This document shows, one piece after another, positions 16,939-25,552 of a DNA stretch of 64,000 nt (position 1 is the first letter of the stretch; each line of letters begins with the position of its first letter). The stretch is taken from contig CAZSBB010000004.1 of NCBI GenBank assembly GCA_964605235.1, positions 62,001 to 126,000 of the forward strand, written 5' to 3'. This DNA is from CAZSBB01 sp964605235. Its GTDB lineage: Bacteria > Planctomycetota > Phycisphaerae > Phycisphaerales > Phycisphaeraceae. The position numbers were made by a program, and so were the translations under genes. Below the pieces are notes generated by a model, which worked only from the letters and a program-made list of their open reading frames with translations, was not told the origin of the DNA and searched no databases.

Positions 16939-18135
16939 ATGATCTACAACCTTGTCATGGCCCTGCGTCCCTGGCTGCAAGAGCACGAGCTCTACGGCTT
17001 TTTCCGCGTCTTCAACTACATCGAATTCCGCGCCGTGCTGGCGATCCTGCTCGCCTTCGCCATCGTGCGCTGCTTCGGCCGGCGCTTCATCGGCTGGCTG
17101 CTCAAACAGAAGATCGGCGACAACCCTGAGTTCTATCATGCCGACCTCAACCAACTGATGAAGTCCAAGGCCAACACCCCCACCATGGGCGGCCTGCTCA
17201 TCAGCTCCGCGGTCGTTGGCGCGACCCTGCTGCTGGCGAATCTCACCAGCTTCTATGTCCACATGGCGCTGCTGTGCGCGGTGTGGCTGTGCGCGCTGGG
17301 CGCGATTGACGACTGGCTCAAACTCACCAGCGCCCGCCGCAGCCCCGGCAGCCGGGAAGGCTTGTACAGTTGGGAAAAACTCGTCTTCCAATTCGGCCTG
17401 GCGGTGCTGCTGGGCCTGTTCATCCACCACTATGGCGAAAGCAAATTTGCCGGCGAGCACCCGGAAATCCTCGCCATGTCGCGCAGCCTCACCCTGCCCT
17501 TGCTCAAGAGCTGGCAGCATGTCGACGGGATGGTCCTGCCGGCCGAGCACCTGATCGTGCTGGGCGCGTTCAGCTTCGTCATCCTGAGCACCTTCGTCAT
17601 CGCCGGCTCCTCCAACGCGGTGAACCTGACCGACGGCATGGACGGTCTGGCGTCGGGCATCATGGTCGCCGTGTCGTTCGCCTTCATGATGCTGGCGCTG
17701 ATCGCCGGGCGCGAGGTGTGGGCCAAATATCTGCTGGTGCCCTACATCCCGCTGAGCGATGAGCTGGCGGTGGTCGCCGGGGCGATGGTCGGCGCCTGCC
17801 TCGGGTTCCTGTGGTTCAACTGTCACCCGGCGCAGGTATTCATGGGCGACACCGGCTCGCTGCCACTGGGCGGACTCATCGGCTACATCGCCGTGGTCAT
17901 CCGTCAGGAGTTCCTGCTGCTGATCGTCGGCGGCGTGCTGGTGGCGGAGGCCGTGAGCGTCATCCTGCAGGTCAGCTACTTCAAGGCGACCAAGGGCAAA
18001 CGCATCTTCCGCTGCGCCCCGCTGCATCACCACTACCACCTGGCCGGCTGGACCGAACAGCAGGTCGTCATCCGCTTCTGGCTGGTGACGGCAATCCTCG
18101 CGGCGGTCGCGCTGGCGACCCTCAAGCTGCGCTGA
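16939..18135 (+). CDS. mraY: Phospho-MurNAc-pentapeptide transferase
   Basis: Integral membrane enzyme that makes lipid I from UDP-MurNAc-pentapeptide and undecaprenyl phosphate. Multiple hydrophobic segments are present. Family motifs include ANTPTMGGLLI, GAIDDWLKL, SNAVNLTDGMDGLA, MGDTGSLPLGG and APLHHHYHLAGW (the His-rich loop). The ATG at 16939 is preferred over an upstream TTG, giving 398 residues. It follows murF by 76 bases. The usual next genes of a division and wall cluster (murD, ftsW, murG) are absent; a convergent lacI-type gene follows. Confidence 0.96.
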   Translation: MIYNLVMALRPWLQEHELYGFFRVFNYIEFRAVLAILLAFAIVRCFGRRFIGWLLKQKIGDNPEFYHADLNQLMKSKANTPTMGGLLISSAVVGATLLLANLTSFYVHMALLCAVWLCALGAIDDWLKLTSARRSPGSREGLYSWEKLVFQFGLAVLLGLFIHHYGESKFAGEHPEILAMSRSLTLPLLKSWQHVDGMVLPAEHLIVLGAFSFVILSTFVIAGSSNAVNLTDGMDGLASGIMVAVSFAFMMLALIAGREVWAKYLLVPYIPLSDELAVVAGAMVGACLGFLWFNCHPAQVFMGDTGSLPLGGLIGYIAVVIRQEFLLLIVGGVLVAEAVSVILQVSYFKATKGKRIFRCAPLHHHYHLAGWTEQQVVIRFWLVTAILAAVALATLKLR

Positions 18136-18146
18136 AGCCGATTCGC

Positions 18147-19199
18147 TCAACCCCGCTGCGGGCGCGGGGCGCGCATGCCGAACGGCACCAGCAGTTCCGT
18201 GGCGCAGGGCATCGGACGCTCGATCAGCGAACGCAACTGATACACCGCCAGATCGCCCAGCCGCTGGGGGCTGAAGCCGATCCAGTGGCAATCGTGCAGT
18301 TCGTAGCGGTCGAGCAGCGGGTGAAAGCCGGACACCACCAGCCGCTCGCCTGGCAGCTTCACGCCCTGGGATTTCATAGCCTGGCGAAACGTCGCCGCCA
18401 CGCGGGCGTCGGGAATGACGTAACCATCGGGCATGGGTTTGAGCCGCGCCAGGGCGCGGGCGGCCGGCTCACCGCCGATGAATGCTTTGCCGGTCACCTG
18501 CAGCAGGCGTGGGTCAAACGGCACATCCGCCAGCGCCAGCGCGGTGCGGTAGCCGCGCAGCCAGCGTTCGGTCCATAGCCCCGCCAGTACGCGCTCGCAG
18601 ATGAACGCGACGCGCGGCCCATGCTGGAGCATCAGCCGCGCCGCCTGCTCGCCCATGGCGGATTCATCGACATGAATGGTCTGGGTCAGCGCGGTGGGGA
18701 CATCCACCAGTTCAGCCATGACCCGCCCCACCACCACATGGGGCACCCGCGCCTGCGCCAGCCGCGCCATCAGCGCCCCGGACACCAGGCCGTAGAGGAT
18801 CAATCCCCCCGCGCGCCCGCCCAGCAGCGCCAGCCGTTCCGCCACACTGTCGTCATCGCGCGGATCGGGGGTGGACAGGTACTCGAGGCGCACATGCTGC
18901 ATCTGGGCGGCGTTGGCGACCGACTGCAGCATGAGGGTGTGGCTTTCGTCATCAACGGAACCGCCGACGACGACGAACACGGCGCGGTCGGTCTTCAGCC
19001 GCGCCCGGCGCGGCCGCCCGACCCCGCGCGGCCGAACGTAACCAAGTTGCTGACTGACCGTGCGAATCCGCTGCCGGGTGGCGGCGCTGACCGCCGGGTG
19101 ATCCGACAGCGCCATCGACACCGTCGCCAGCGAGACGCCGGCGCGGGCGGCGATGTCCTTGAGCGCGGGACGACGACGAGGAGCGGCAACGCGCGGCAT
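18147..19199 (-). CDS. LacI family transcriptional regulator
   Basis: A 350-residue repressor-type protein. The N-terminal helix-turn-helix is ALKDIAARAGVSLATVSMAL, followed by a typical hinge-region sequence (SQQLGYVRP). The rest is a periplasmic-binding-protein-like effector domain, including VPHVVVGRV and a substrate-pocket-like HVDESAMGEQAARLM. The effector, probably a sugar, is unknown. It is divergent from the pseudopilin gene at 19390. An inverted repeat about 20 bases before its start is a candidate operator for itself and possibly that gene. Confidence 0.9.
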   Translation of the reverse strand: MPRVAAPRRRPALKDIAARAGVSLATVSMALSDHPAVSAATRQRIRTVSQQLGYVRPRGVGRPRRARLKTDRAVFVVVGGSVDDESHTLMLQSVANAAQMQHVRLEYLSTPDPRDDDSVAERLALLGGRAGGLILYGLVSGALMARLAQARVPHVVVGRVMAELVDVPTALTQTIHVDESAMGEQAARLMLQHGPRVAFICERVLAGLWTERWLRGYRTALALADVPFDPRLLQVTGKAFIGGEPAARALARLKPMPDGYVIPDARVAATFRQAMKSQGVKLPGERLVVSGFHPLLDRYELHDCHWIGFSPQRLGDLAVYQLRSLIERPMPCATELLVPFGMRAPRPQRG

Positions 19200-19220
19200 A
19201 GGGTGGCAATTGTGCCATAT

Positions 19221-19309
19221 TTTCAAATTGTTTTCAATTTCAAATCACCACAACTTCGCAAATACCACGTTTTTTACCGTATTTTGCCGCCTGATATAGA
19301 TTGAAAACA
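19221..19309. promoter_or_regulatory. Candidate LacI-type operator region, AT-rich
   Basis: TTTCAAATTG (19221-19230), four T, then CAATTTCAAA (19235-19244): a 10-base inverted repeat with one mismatch. TGTTTTCAA (19229-19237) recurs in inverted orientation as TTGAAAACA at 19301-19309. The region is strikingly AT-rich for this genome and lies between the divergent lacI-type and pseudopilin genes. Its role as an operator is inference. Confidence 0.45.
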
Positions 19310-19389
19310 GGGTGGTAGACACCGCATAGTGCAGGGCATCCCGCCGCTGGTGGCCCGCACCGGCGGGCGTCTGGCACAGGAGTTCGTCC

Positions 19390-20163
19390 ATGCGTCCCCC
19401 GCACTCTACGCGTCATCAGCCCGGCTTTACGCTCATCGAACTGCTGGTGGTCATCAGCATCATTTCGCTGCTGGTGGCGATCCTGCTGCCGGCGCTGGCG
19501 TCGGCGCGCAAGGCCGCCCAGCAGACGCAGTGTCAGGCCAACCTGCGCAGCATCGGCATGTCCGCCATCATGTATGACCAGGACTTCACTGAGCTGCCCG
19601 GCGGCAGCGGCACCGGCAGAGCCCAGAACCGCTTGAGCAGCACCGCCCTGGTCGCGCTGAAACAAAGCTATGGGCTGATCGGCAAGTTCTGGCAATGCCC
19701 CTACACCGACCCCTGGGACCGCGGCGTCGCCACCGCCGGTGGGAACATGACCTACGACTGGATGGCGGGACGCGGCGACTACACCGGGACCGGCAACCCC
19801 AACATCAACGGCTGGCGCACCAATGCCGGACGCTGGAGCGGTTCCGCCAGCGGCTGGTACCCGCAGCTCTCGACCGTCAAACCCGACAGCAACGCCGTCA
19901 CCCCGATCATGATGCTCGACTTCGTCGCCAACTATCCCACGCCCAACACCAACGTCACCGTGCCCCAGCGCTCCAATCACATGCGGGTGGACGACGGCAA
20001 GGCCGACGGCGTCAACGCCCTGTATCTGGACGTGCATGTGGAATGGCAGAAGTTTGAAACGAACGTCGCCTGGCGGCTGGCGTCCGGGGCGTACAACAGC
20101 TTGTGGTGGTCGCCGCGCAGTGGGAAGTATCAGCCTTACGCCGGCACGTTGCTCTGGCCATGA
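19390..20163 (+). CDS. Prepilin-type N-terminal cleavage/methylation protein (pseudopilin-like)
   Basis: A 257-residue protein with a type IV pilin-like leader: basic N-terminus, then GFTLIELLVVISIISLL, where cleavage by prepilin peptidase is expected after the Gly. A single hydrophobic helix is followed by a mostly beta, Gly/Asn-rich exported domain with two Cys (residues about 54 and 99). The C-terminal third contains NHMRVDDGKADGVNALYLD, echoing the His...Asp-Gly pattern of planctomycete pseudopilins. Its function is unknown; proteins of this class are numerous in planctomycetes. It is divergent from the LacI regulator, which may control it. Confidence 0.85.
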   Translation: MRPPHSTRHQPGFTLIELLVVISIISLLVAILLPALASARKAAQQTQCQANLRSIGMSAIMYDQDFTELPGGSGTGRAQNRLSSTALVALKQSYGLIGKFWQCPYTDPWDRGVATAGGNMTYDWMAGRGDYTGTGNPNINGWRTNAGRWSGSASGWYPQLSTVKPDSNAVTPIMMLDFVANYPTPNTNVTVPQRSNHMRVDDGKADGVNALYLDVHVEWQKFETNVAWRLASGAYNSLWWSPRSGKYQPYAGTLLWP

Positions 20164-20173
20164 GCGGCGGCGT

Positions 20174-21115
20174 CTAGCGCGTCGCCAGCCGCACCAGATG
20201 ATCCACCAGTTGCGGCAGTTGATATCCCGCTCGGCCGGCGGCCATGGGCAGGAGCGAATGGCTGGTGAAGCCGGGCAGCGTGTTGATTTCCAGAATCCAC
20301 GGCCGCTGCTGGCGATCGACCATGAAATCCACCCGGCTCAGATGCCGACACCCGCACTGGCGATGCGCTTCGAGCGCCAGCTTGCCGACCTGCTCCAGGA
20401 CGGATTCGGGCAGGCCGATGGCTTCACTGCCGAAGAGGTAGCGGGTGTCGTCGCGGTGGTACTTGGCTTGATAGTCATAAAACGCGGTGGCGGGCACGAT
20501 GCGGATCGCCGGCAGCGCCCGGTAGTGTCCTGAGCGGTGCGCGGGGTCGGCGATCACCCCCACCGTCAACTCCATGCCTTCGATGTACTGCTCGACCAGC
20601 AGCCGGGCGTGACGCTCATGCAGTTGCGCCAGGGCATGGTTCACCTCGTCCGCTTGTCGACAGATGAACAGGTCGATGCTGCTGCCTTCGCACGGGGGCT
20701 TGATGACCACCGGAGCCGCGAGCCTGGGCCCCTGTCCCGGCACCAGCAATTCCCAGTTGGGCGTGGGCAATCCCGCCTGTTGCAGGGCGAGCTTGGTGCG
20801 CTGCTTGTCCATGCACAGCGCGCTGGCGGGCCCCGCCGATCCGACGTAGGGCAACTGGCGTTCGTCCAGAATGTGCTGGAGCGCGCCGCCCTCCCCCCAG
20901 GCGCCGTGCAGGATGGGAAAGATGGCGTCCCCGGGCCAGGCCGTGAACTCATCCAGCGCCGCCAGGTTCTCCGGCAGCACATCGCGCAGACGCACCTCGT
21001 GGCCGGCTTGTTCCAACGCGGACGCCACCTGGGCGCCGCTGTTGAGACTCACCGGACGTTCGCGGTCGGGTCCGCCCGCCAGCACCATGACGCGTAAAGC
21101 ACGCTGAGCTTGCAT
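20174..21115 (-). CDS. ddl: D-alanine--D-alanine ligase
   Basis: ATP-grasp enzyme joining two D-alanines for peptidoglycan; the dipeptide is the substrate of the MurF encoded 4 kb away. The N-terminus VMVLAGGPDRERPVSLNSG is typical, as are ILHGAWGEGGALQ, PYVGSAGPASALCMDK, VIKPPCEGSS and the C-terminal SRVDFMVDRQQRPWILEIN, with metal and ATP ligands, and LPGFTSHSLLP. 313 residues, full length. The 3' end almost meets the convergent pseudopilin gene (10 bases). Confidence 0.95.
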   Translation of the reverse strand: MQAQRALRVMVLAGGPDRERPVSLNSGAQVASALEQAGHEVRLRDVLPENLAALDEFTAWPGDAIFPILHGAWGEGGALQHILDERQLPYVGSAGPASALCMDKQRTKLALQQAGLPTPNWELLVPGQGPRLAAPVVIKPPCEGSSIDLFICRQADEVNHALAQLHERHARLLVEQYIEGMELTVGVIADPAHRSGHYRALPAIRIVPATAFYDYQAKYHRDDTRYLFGSEAIGLPESVLEQVGKLALEAHRQCGCRHLSRVDFMVDRQQRPWILEINTLPGFTSHSLLPMAAGRAGYQLPQLVDHLVRLATR

Positions 21116-21152
21116 GAGGTCCGGCTTTCATCGCCGCGCTGAGACAGCGCGT

Positions 21153-21225
21153 CCTGTAGGTCCGGGCTGGCCCGGACAATGCTGATCGCTGGGCGTTCGT
21201 GTCCGAGCCAGCCCGGACCTACAGG
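21153..21225. repeat. GTCCGGGC-family inverted repeat, locus 1
   Basis: Arms at 21153-21178 and 21200-21225, complementary at 25 of 26 positions, core TAGGTCCGGGCTGGC. It lies just upstream of ddl. Related pairs or half-sites are at 28101, 38731 and 42255. It resembles REP-type palindromes. Confidence 0.85.
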
Positions 21226-21242
21226 AATATCGGCCAATCGGC

Positions 21243-21566
21243 TTACGCCGGCCCAATCCGCGGGTAAACCACCAGCGCCATCAGCAGCGACAGCACCAGT
21301 CCCAGCGTGCCCAGCACGATGCCCACGGTGCACCAGCGTTCGCCGCGCAGTTGCGGTTGGGCGCGCAGCTCCCGCCGTCCACGCAAACCGGTGGCGATGG
21401 CCGCCACCCCCGCGAGCACGCCCAGCACCAGGGTGAAGGAATCGAGCACCGCCACCACGCCCAGGGCCGCGCTGGCGAACCCCCAGCGCGTGTGGGCGTG
21501 AATCCAGGCGGTGCGGCGTTCGATGCGCTGCTGGCGGGCGGGACTTTCGCGGCCGAAGAGGCCCAT
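21243..21566 (-). CDS. Small membrane protein with two hydrophobic segments
   Basis: A 107-residue protein. A charged N-terminus (MGLFGRESPARQQRIERR) is followed by two long hydrophobic segments (about residues 28-58 and 80-103) separated by a basic loop. This outline resembles DUF4190-type membrane proteins, but I cannot assign a family firmly. The ATG at 21566 is chosen over a longer frame. It is probably cotranscribed with the HD-hydrolase gene 23 bases upstream. Confidence 0.6.
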   Translation of the reverse strand: MGLFGRESPARQQRIERRTAWIHAHTRWGFASAALGVVAVLDSFTLVLGVLAGVAAIATGLRGRRELRAQPQLRGERWCTVGIVLGTLGLVLSLLMALVVYPRIGPA

Positions 21567-21589
21567 GACTGCTCCTGTGCGGCGAGGCT

Positions 21590-22132
21590 TCACCCGGACT
21601 TGCCGGTCAGTTCCGCAAAGCGTTTGAGGTAGGCCGCCTCCGCCTGCGCGGGCGACCATGGTTCGATGCGTCCGGGCAGCGGCGCCGCGTCAATGCCCCA
21701 GGGTGCGGGCGCCGGCGCCATCACGTCGCGGGCTTCGGTCATCAGCAGTTGCTCGTCGGCGGCGCGCACGGCGGCGGGCATCGGCAGCGCCAGGCCGAAG
21801 TGCCGCAGCAGCACGTCAAGCAACTGGTCCTCCAGTTCACTGAAGAGCGGCATCTGGCTCTTGACCGGGCGCGGCAGGTCGGACAGGTACGCCTCGGCGG
21901 CGTCATGGAGCAAGCCCCACAGGGCATCGCCAGGGGGCACGGCCTGCGACACGCGCACGCTGTGTTCCGCCACGCTGTAGAACACCCGGCAGTGGCCATT
22001 GAACCGGCATTGCAGGCTCAGGGCGTGGGCGATGTCGCGGATGTCGATGTCGGCTCCCCGCGGCTGGAGCGGATAGAACTGCCGCCCGGTGAAGGTTTGA
22101 ATCCAATGATGGGCGTGCGGATCGGCACTCAT
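21590..22132 (-). CDS. HD-domain phosphohydrolase, YfbR-like
   Basis: A 180-residue metal-dependent hydrolase of the HD superfamily, similar in outline to 5'-deoxynucleotidase YfbR and related proteins. Metal ligands are visible as His in VAEHSVRV and His-Asp in WGLLHDAAEAYLSDLPRPVK. The N-terminus (IQTFTGRQFYPLQP) is typical of a subgroup annotated as phosphohydrolases. The substrate is likely a nucleotide, but this is inference. The start lies two bases after the stop of the exchanger gene, so the two are cotranscribed. Confidence 0.82.
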   Translation of the reverse strand: MSADPHAHHWIQTFTGRQFYPLQPRGADIDIRDIAHALSLQCRFNGHCRVFYSVAEHSVRVSQAVPPGDALWGLLHDAAEAYLSDLPRPVKSQMPLFSELEDQLLDVLLRHFGLALPMPAAVRAADEQLLMTEARDVMAPAPAPWGIDAAPLPGRIEPWSPAQAEAAYLKRFAELTGKSG

Positions 22133-22134
22133 GG

Positions 22135-23208
22135 TCAGTGTCCCGGCGAGGCGCCCAGCCAGTACTGCAGCCCGATGTACGCCACATAGATCACCATCAG
22201 AGGCACGCCGTACCAGCGGCGAAACTCCCCGCGGCGTGCGGAGATCATGATGAAGCCCGCGAACAATATGCCGATCACCAGCATGGTGGGCAGATGGAGG
22301 TAGAGGAACAACTCGGGAATCGCGGCAGTGGGGTCGACGATCTGCAACGGCTTGGCGGCGGCGGCGGCGCCGGTGACGAAGAGCACATTGAGGATGTCGG
22401 CGCCGATCACATTGCCCACCAGCAGTTCACGATGCCCCTTGAGGATCGCCGTCACGCCGACCGTCAGTTCGGGCAGTGACGTGCCCATCGCCACCAGGGT
22501 CGAAGCAATCACCACCTGCGGCACGCCCATCTGCTGGGCGATGACGGTCGCCGACGCCACCAGGAATCGACTGGCGATGATCACAACCACCAGGCCCCCC
22601 AGCAGCGCCAGCCACAGCAGGACCGCCGGCTTGTTTTTCACCTTGGCGGTGTGTTCGCCGGTTTCGACTTCATCATGCGGTTCGCCAAATGGATGCTGGC
22701 GCGCCCAGCGCACGCTCAGCCACAGGTAACCGACCAGCAGGGCGAGCAGGAACCAGCCCATCGGGCGGGTGATCGCCGCTTCATCGCCGCGCCACAGCCA
22801 GGCGCCGTAGCACAGCACGATCAGCAGCAGATCGGTGCAGAGCTTGACCACCCCCTGGCGCAGGAGGACGAAGCGATCGGCGGGCAGCACCGCCAGCAGG
22901 CAGCCGAGGCCGAAGATGAACCCGGTGTCGGCGATGATCGAACCGACGGCATTGCCCAGCGCCAGCCCGCTGTTGCCGCCCCACGCCGCCATGACCGACA
23001 CCGCCGTTTCCGGGCTGGTGGTCCCCAGCGAGACAATCGTGGCGCCCACCAGCACCGGCGGCATGCCCAGCCGCACCGCCAGCCCGGCGGCATTGTCCAC
23101 CAGCAGGTCGGCGCCGCGGATCAGCGCCCACATCGAACCCAGCGCCACCATTGACAGCATGAACAGCGGCATGGCGACGAACGCAGCATCGGGGATCAGG
23201 TGTTCCAT
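22135..23208 (-). CDS. Sodium/calcium exchanger family antiporter (CaCA, YrbG-like)
   Basis: A 357-residue membrane protein with about ten hydrophobic segments in two inverted halves. Each half holds an alpha repeat: GATIVSLGTTSPETAVS in the first and ASTLVAMGTSLPELTVG in the second, with the acidic residues that bind cations. A hydrophilic loop with Glu/Asp and His lies between the halves. It probably exports calcium against sodium or protons. Its position within a minus-strand run suggests coexpression with the flanking HD and TPR-like genes. Confidence 0.9.
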   Translation of the reverse strand: MEHLIPDAAFVAMPLFMLSMVALGSMWALIRGADLLVDNAAGLAVRLGMPPVLVGATIVSLGTTSPETAVSVMAAWGGNSGLALGNAVGSIIADTGFIFGLGCLLAVLPADRFVLLRQGVVKLCTDLLLIVLCYGAWLWRGDEAAITRPMGWFLLALLVGYLWLSVRWARQHPFGEPHDEVETGEHTAKVKNKPAVLLWLALLGGLVVVIIASRFLVASATVIAQQMGVPQVVIASTLVAMGTSLPELTVGVTAILKGHRELLVGNVIGADILNVLFVTGAAAAAKPLQIVDPTAAIPELFLYLHLPTMLVIGILFAGFIMISARRGEFRRWYGVPLMVIYVAYIGLQYWLGASPGH

Positions 23209-23251
23209 AAGGGGGTAGTGTAGGCGCTGGGAGGTTGGGAGGTGACGGTCT

Positions 23252-24133
23252 TTAGTCCGGCTTCTCGGCGGCCGGTGTGTGGCTGAGCATCGACAGTTCG
23301 CCGGGGGACAGGTCCAGCCGCGAGAAGCCGGCGTTGCCCACCAACTGCTCCCATTGGCGGGGGTCGCACAACAGCTCCGCGCGGGCGCGCAACCACCGGC
23401 CCAGCGCCGACTGTCCGCTGCGTCCGGCGGCGGTGGCGAGCATGGCGTGAATCGCGCCGCATTGGGCGGCCGGCATCAGTTCCGCCAGCCGCACCGTGCG
23501 TTCGACATCGTACAACGCCACTTCATCAAAACCGGCTTCCACCAGGTAACGGGTCATCAGCCCCGCCCGCTGCAAGGCTTCCACCAAGCGCAATGGACGC
23601 TGGGACAGTTCGTGCAGCGCCAGGTACGCGCCCCACAAATCACCGAGCATCAGGCGCGCCTCGGCGAGCATCAGCAGCAGATGGGGACGCACCTGCTCGG
23701 CTTGACCCAACGGCTGACACAGCAGGCTCTGGGCGATCGCCGCCGACTCGGCGAAGCGACTCTGCTGATGCCGCAGCAGCGCCAGGCGATGCCCCAGCAT
23801 CACCCGCACCGCCCGATGCAGCCCGCGCACCTTCAGCGTCGCCGCCAGATGCGCTTCCACCTGCGCCGCATCATGGTGCAGGTCCGGACCCAGTTGCAGA
23901 ACGCCCTGCCAGATGCGGGCATTGAGCATGCTCAGCACCAACCACCCCAGACCCACGCCCAGCGCCAGCAAGCCCGGCAGTGCATCGAGCGCCAGATAGC
24001 GCCGGCCGACGATCAGCAGCGCTGCCGGCACCCCCAGCACGATCACCAGCCGGGTGAGTTGGTCCCGCGCCAACAGCCGCGCCAAGCTGTGCGGATCCTG
24101 CATGGCGCGTAAGGGATCGAGGGGGCGGGACAT
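23252..24133 (-). CDS. Membrane protein with TPR-like helical domain (second of a pair)
   Basis: A 293-residue protein. The N-terminal 70 residues contain two adjacent hydrophobic helices (LVIVLGVPAALLIVG and LLALGVGLGWLVLSML). The remainder is Ala/Leu-rich helix pairs resembling tetratricopeptide repeats, probably cytoplasmic. The same plan as the gene upstream, one base away, suggests duplication. Function is unknown; a scaffold role with the respiratory-assembly genes of the same run is only a guess. Confidence 0.68.
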   Translation of the reverse strand: MSRPLDPLRAMQDPHSLARLLARDQLTRLVIVLGVPAALLIVGRRYLALDALPGLLALGVGLGWLVLSMLNARIWQGVLQLGPDLHHDAAQVEAHLAATLKVRGLHRAVRVMLGHRLALLRHQQSRFAESAAIAQSLLCQPLGQAEQVRPHLLLMLAEARLMLGDLWGAYLALHELSQRPLRLVEALQRAGLMTRYLVEAGFDEVALYDVERTVRLAELMPAAQCGAIHAMLATAAGRSGQSALGRWLRARAELLCDPRQWEQLVGNAGFSRLDLSPGELSMLSHTPAAEKPD

Positions 24134-24134
24134 G

Positions 24135-25037
24135 CTAGCGCGCCTCCGCGGGACTGGTGGGCGAGGCGGTCAGCGCGCTGGCGGGTTCGCGCAGCGGTGC
24201 ATAGCGATGGGTCAGACTGCCGGGGGTCATCAGCAGCGTGGCGCGCGACCACCACGCCTGCGCCGCCTCGCGCTGCTCCTGCCGCAGGCACGCCAGCGCC
24301 ATGAGTCCGTGTCCGAAGCCGGCGTCGATGCCCAGCGGCCGCAACTGGTCGATCAGATCGCCCGCCTGCTCCACCGCTTCATCAAAATGGTTGGTCACCG
24401 CCTGTTGCAGCAGCCGCGCCAGCCGCCAGGTGGCGGACAGTTCCGTCTGCGGATAGTCGCGCGGCACGTGCGACAGCCGGCGCAGCGTGTCGTCGGCGTC
24501 GATGAGCTGGTCGTTGGCGAGCTGCGCCATCGCCTGTTGCAACCGCAGGCCCAGCGCCGCCGGATGATCCGCCGGCAGGCGTTCGAGCAGGTAGGCGTAG
24601 GCCGCCAGCGCCGCTTCGTGACACCGCAGATTGTCGAGCGTCAAGGCGATGATCGCCACCACCCGCCCATGCAGATGCGGCACGATGGTCACCTCGGGCA
24701 GCAGCCGCCACGCCAGCCGCAGCGTGCGCGGATGGTCGTGCAGCAGCGCCAGCTCATGCACCTGCACCACGCGCTGCTCCAGATTGCGCAGCGCGTTGAC
24801 CCGATAGCTGTAGAAAAACACGATGCCCGCCAGCGCCAGCGCCCAGGGCAACGCGCCCAGCAACCAGGCGCTGCTGAGCGCCATCAACCCCACCACCGCC
24901 CCCAGCGCGAGGATCGGCATCCATGCCCCCAGCCGGGCCGGCCCGCGCGGCGGATGACGCTGCAGGTGACGCTCCACCTGGGCGGCGGTCGGCGGGGCAA
25001 ATGGTTTGTCCGGACGTGACGGCATGGCAGCTTGCAT
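24135..25037 (-). CDS. Membrane protein with TPR-like helical domain (first of a pair)
   Basis: A 300-residue protein with two hydrophobic helices near residues 40-75 (WMPILALGAVVGLMAL and LPWALALAGIVFFYSY), then helical repeats of TPR character (HEAALAAYAYLLERLPADHP, ALGLRLQQAMAQLANDQLID). The start at 25037 follows the DUF420 stop by 20 bases; an ATG four codons on is equally possible. It resembles the following gene in layout. Confidence 0.66.
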   Translation of the reverse strand: MQAAMPSRPDKPFAPPTAAQVERHLQRHPPRGPARLGAWMPILALGAVVGLMALSSAWLLGALPWALALAGIVFFYSYRVNALRNLEQRVVQVHELALLHDHPRTLRLAWRLLPEVTIVPHLHGRVVAIIALTLDNLRCHEAALAAYAYLLERLPADHPAALGLRLQQAMAQLANDQLIDADDTLRRLSHVPRDYPQTELSATWRLARLLQQAVTNHFDEAVEQAGDLIDQLRPLGIDAGFGHGLMALACLRQEQREAAQAWWSRATLLMTPGSLTHRYAPLREPASALTASPTSPAEAR

Positions 25038-25057
25038 CCCACAGTCGGCGCGGCGGC

Positions 25058-25516
25058 TTACACCTGGGCGGCGGTCGGCCAATGGTACAACATCAGGTAA
25101 ATCACCACCCCGGTCACCGACACGTACAACCACACCGGCCACGCCCAGCGCGCCAGCCGTTTGTGCTTCTCCCATTGCCGGGTCAACCCCCAGCGAATCA
25201 GCAGCACCGCCAGCACCGGCACCGCCATCGCCAGCACCAGATGGGTCAGCAGAATCACCAGGTAAATCGCCTTGGCGGCGCCCTGCCCGGCGAACGCCGT
25301 GTGCAGCGTGTCGCCGACGCTGGCTTTCCAGGCTTTGTGCAGCAGATAGCAGCCCAGGAAAACGACGGAGGTGGCAAACGCGCCGAGCATGCAGCGTTTG
25401 TGGGCGTCACGCTTGCCGGCACGAATGAGCACAAAGCCCGCCAGCAGCAGGAGGGTCGCCAGGCCGTTGAGCGCCGCGTTGAGCGTGGGCAGGAAAGCGA
25501 GATCAAGGTCAGCCAT
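25058..25516 (-). CDS. DUF420 family membrane protein
   Basis: A 152-residue protein with four hydrophobic segments and the DUF420 features LPTLNAALNGLATLLLLAG, HKRCMLGAFATSVVFLGCYL and HLVLAMAVPVLAVLLI, including conserved His and Arg. The family occurs beside SCO1 and cytochrome oxidase genes, and is thought to take part in oxidase assembly or haem/copper handling. Here it follows SCO1 directly, which agrees with that role. Confidence 0.88.
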   Translation of the reverse strand: MADLDLAFLPTLNAALNGLATLLLLAGFVLIRAGKRDAHKRCMLGAFATSVVFLGCYLLHKAWKASVGDTLHTAFAGQGAAKAIYLVILLTHLVLAMAVPVLAVLLIRWGLTRQWEKHKRLARWAWPVWLYVSVTGVVIYLMLYHWPTAAQV

Positions 25517-25552
25517 GGGCAGGCGTCTTCATCGAGCAGGCGCGCGGAGGCA

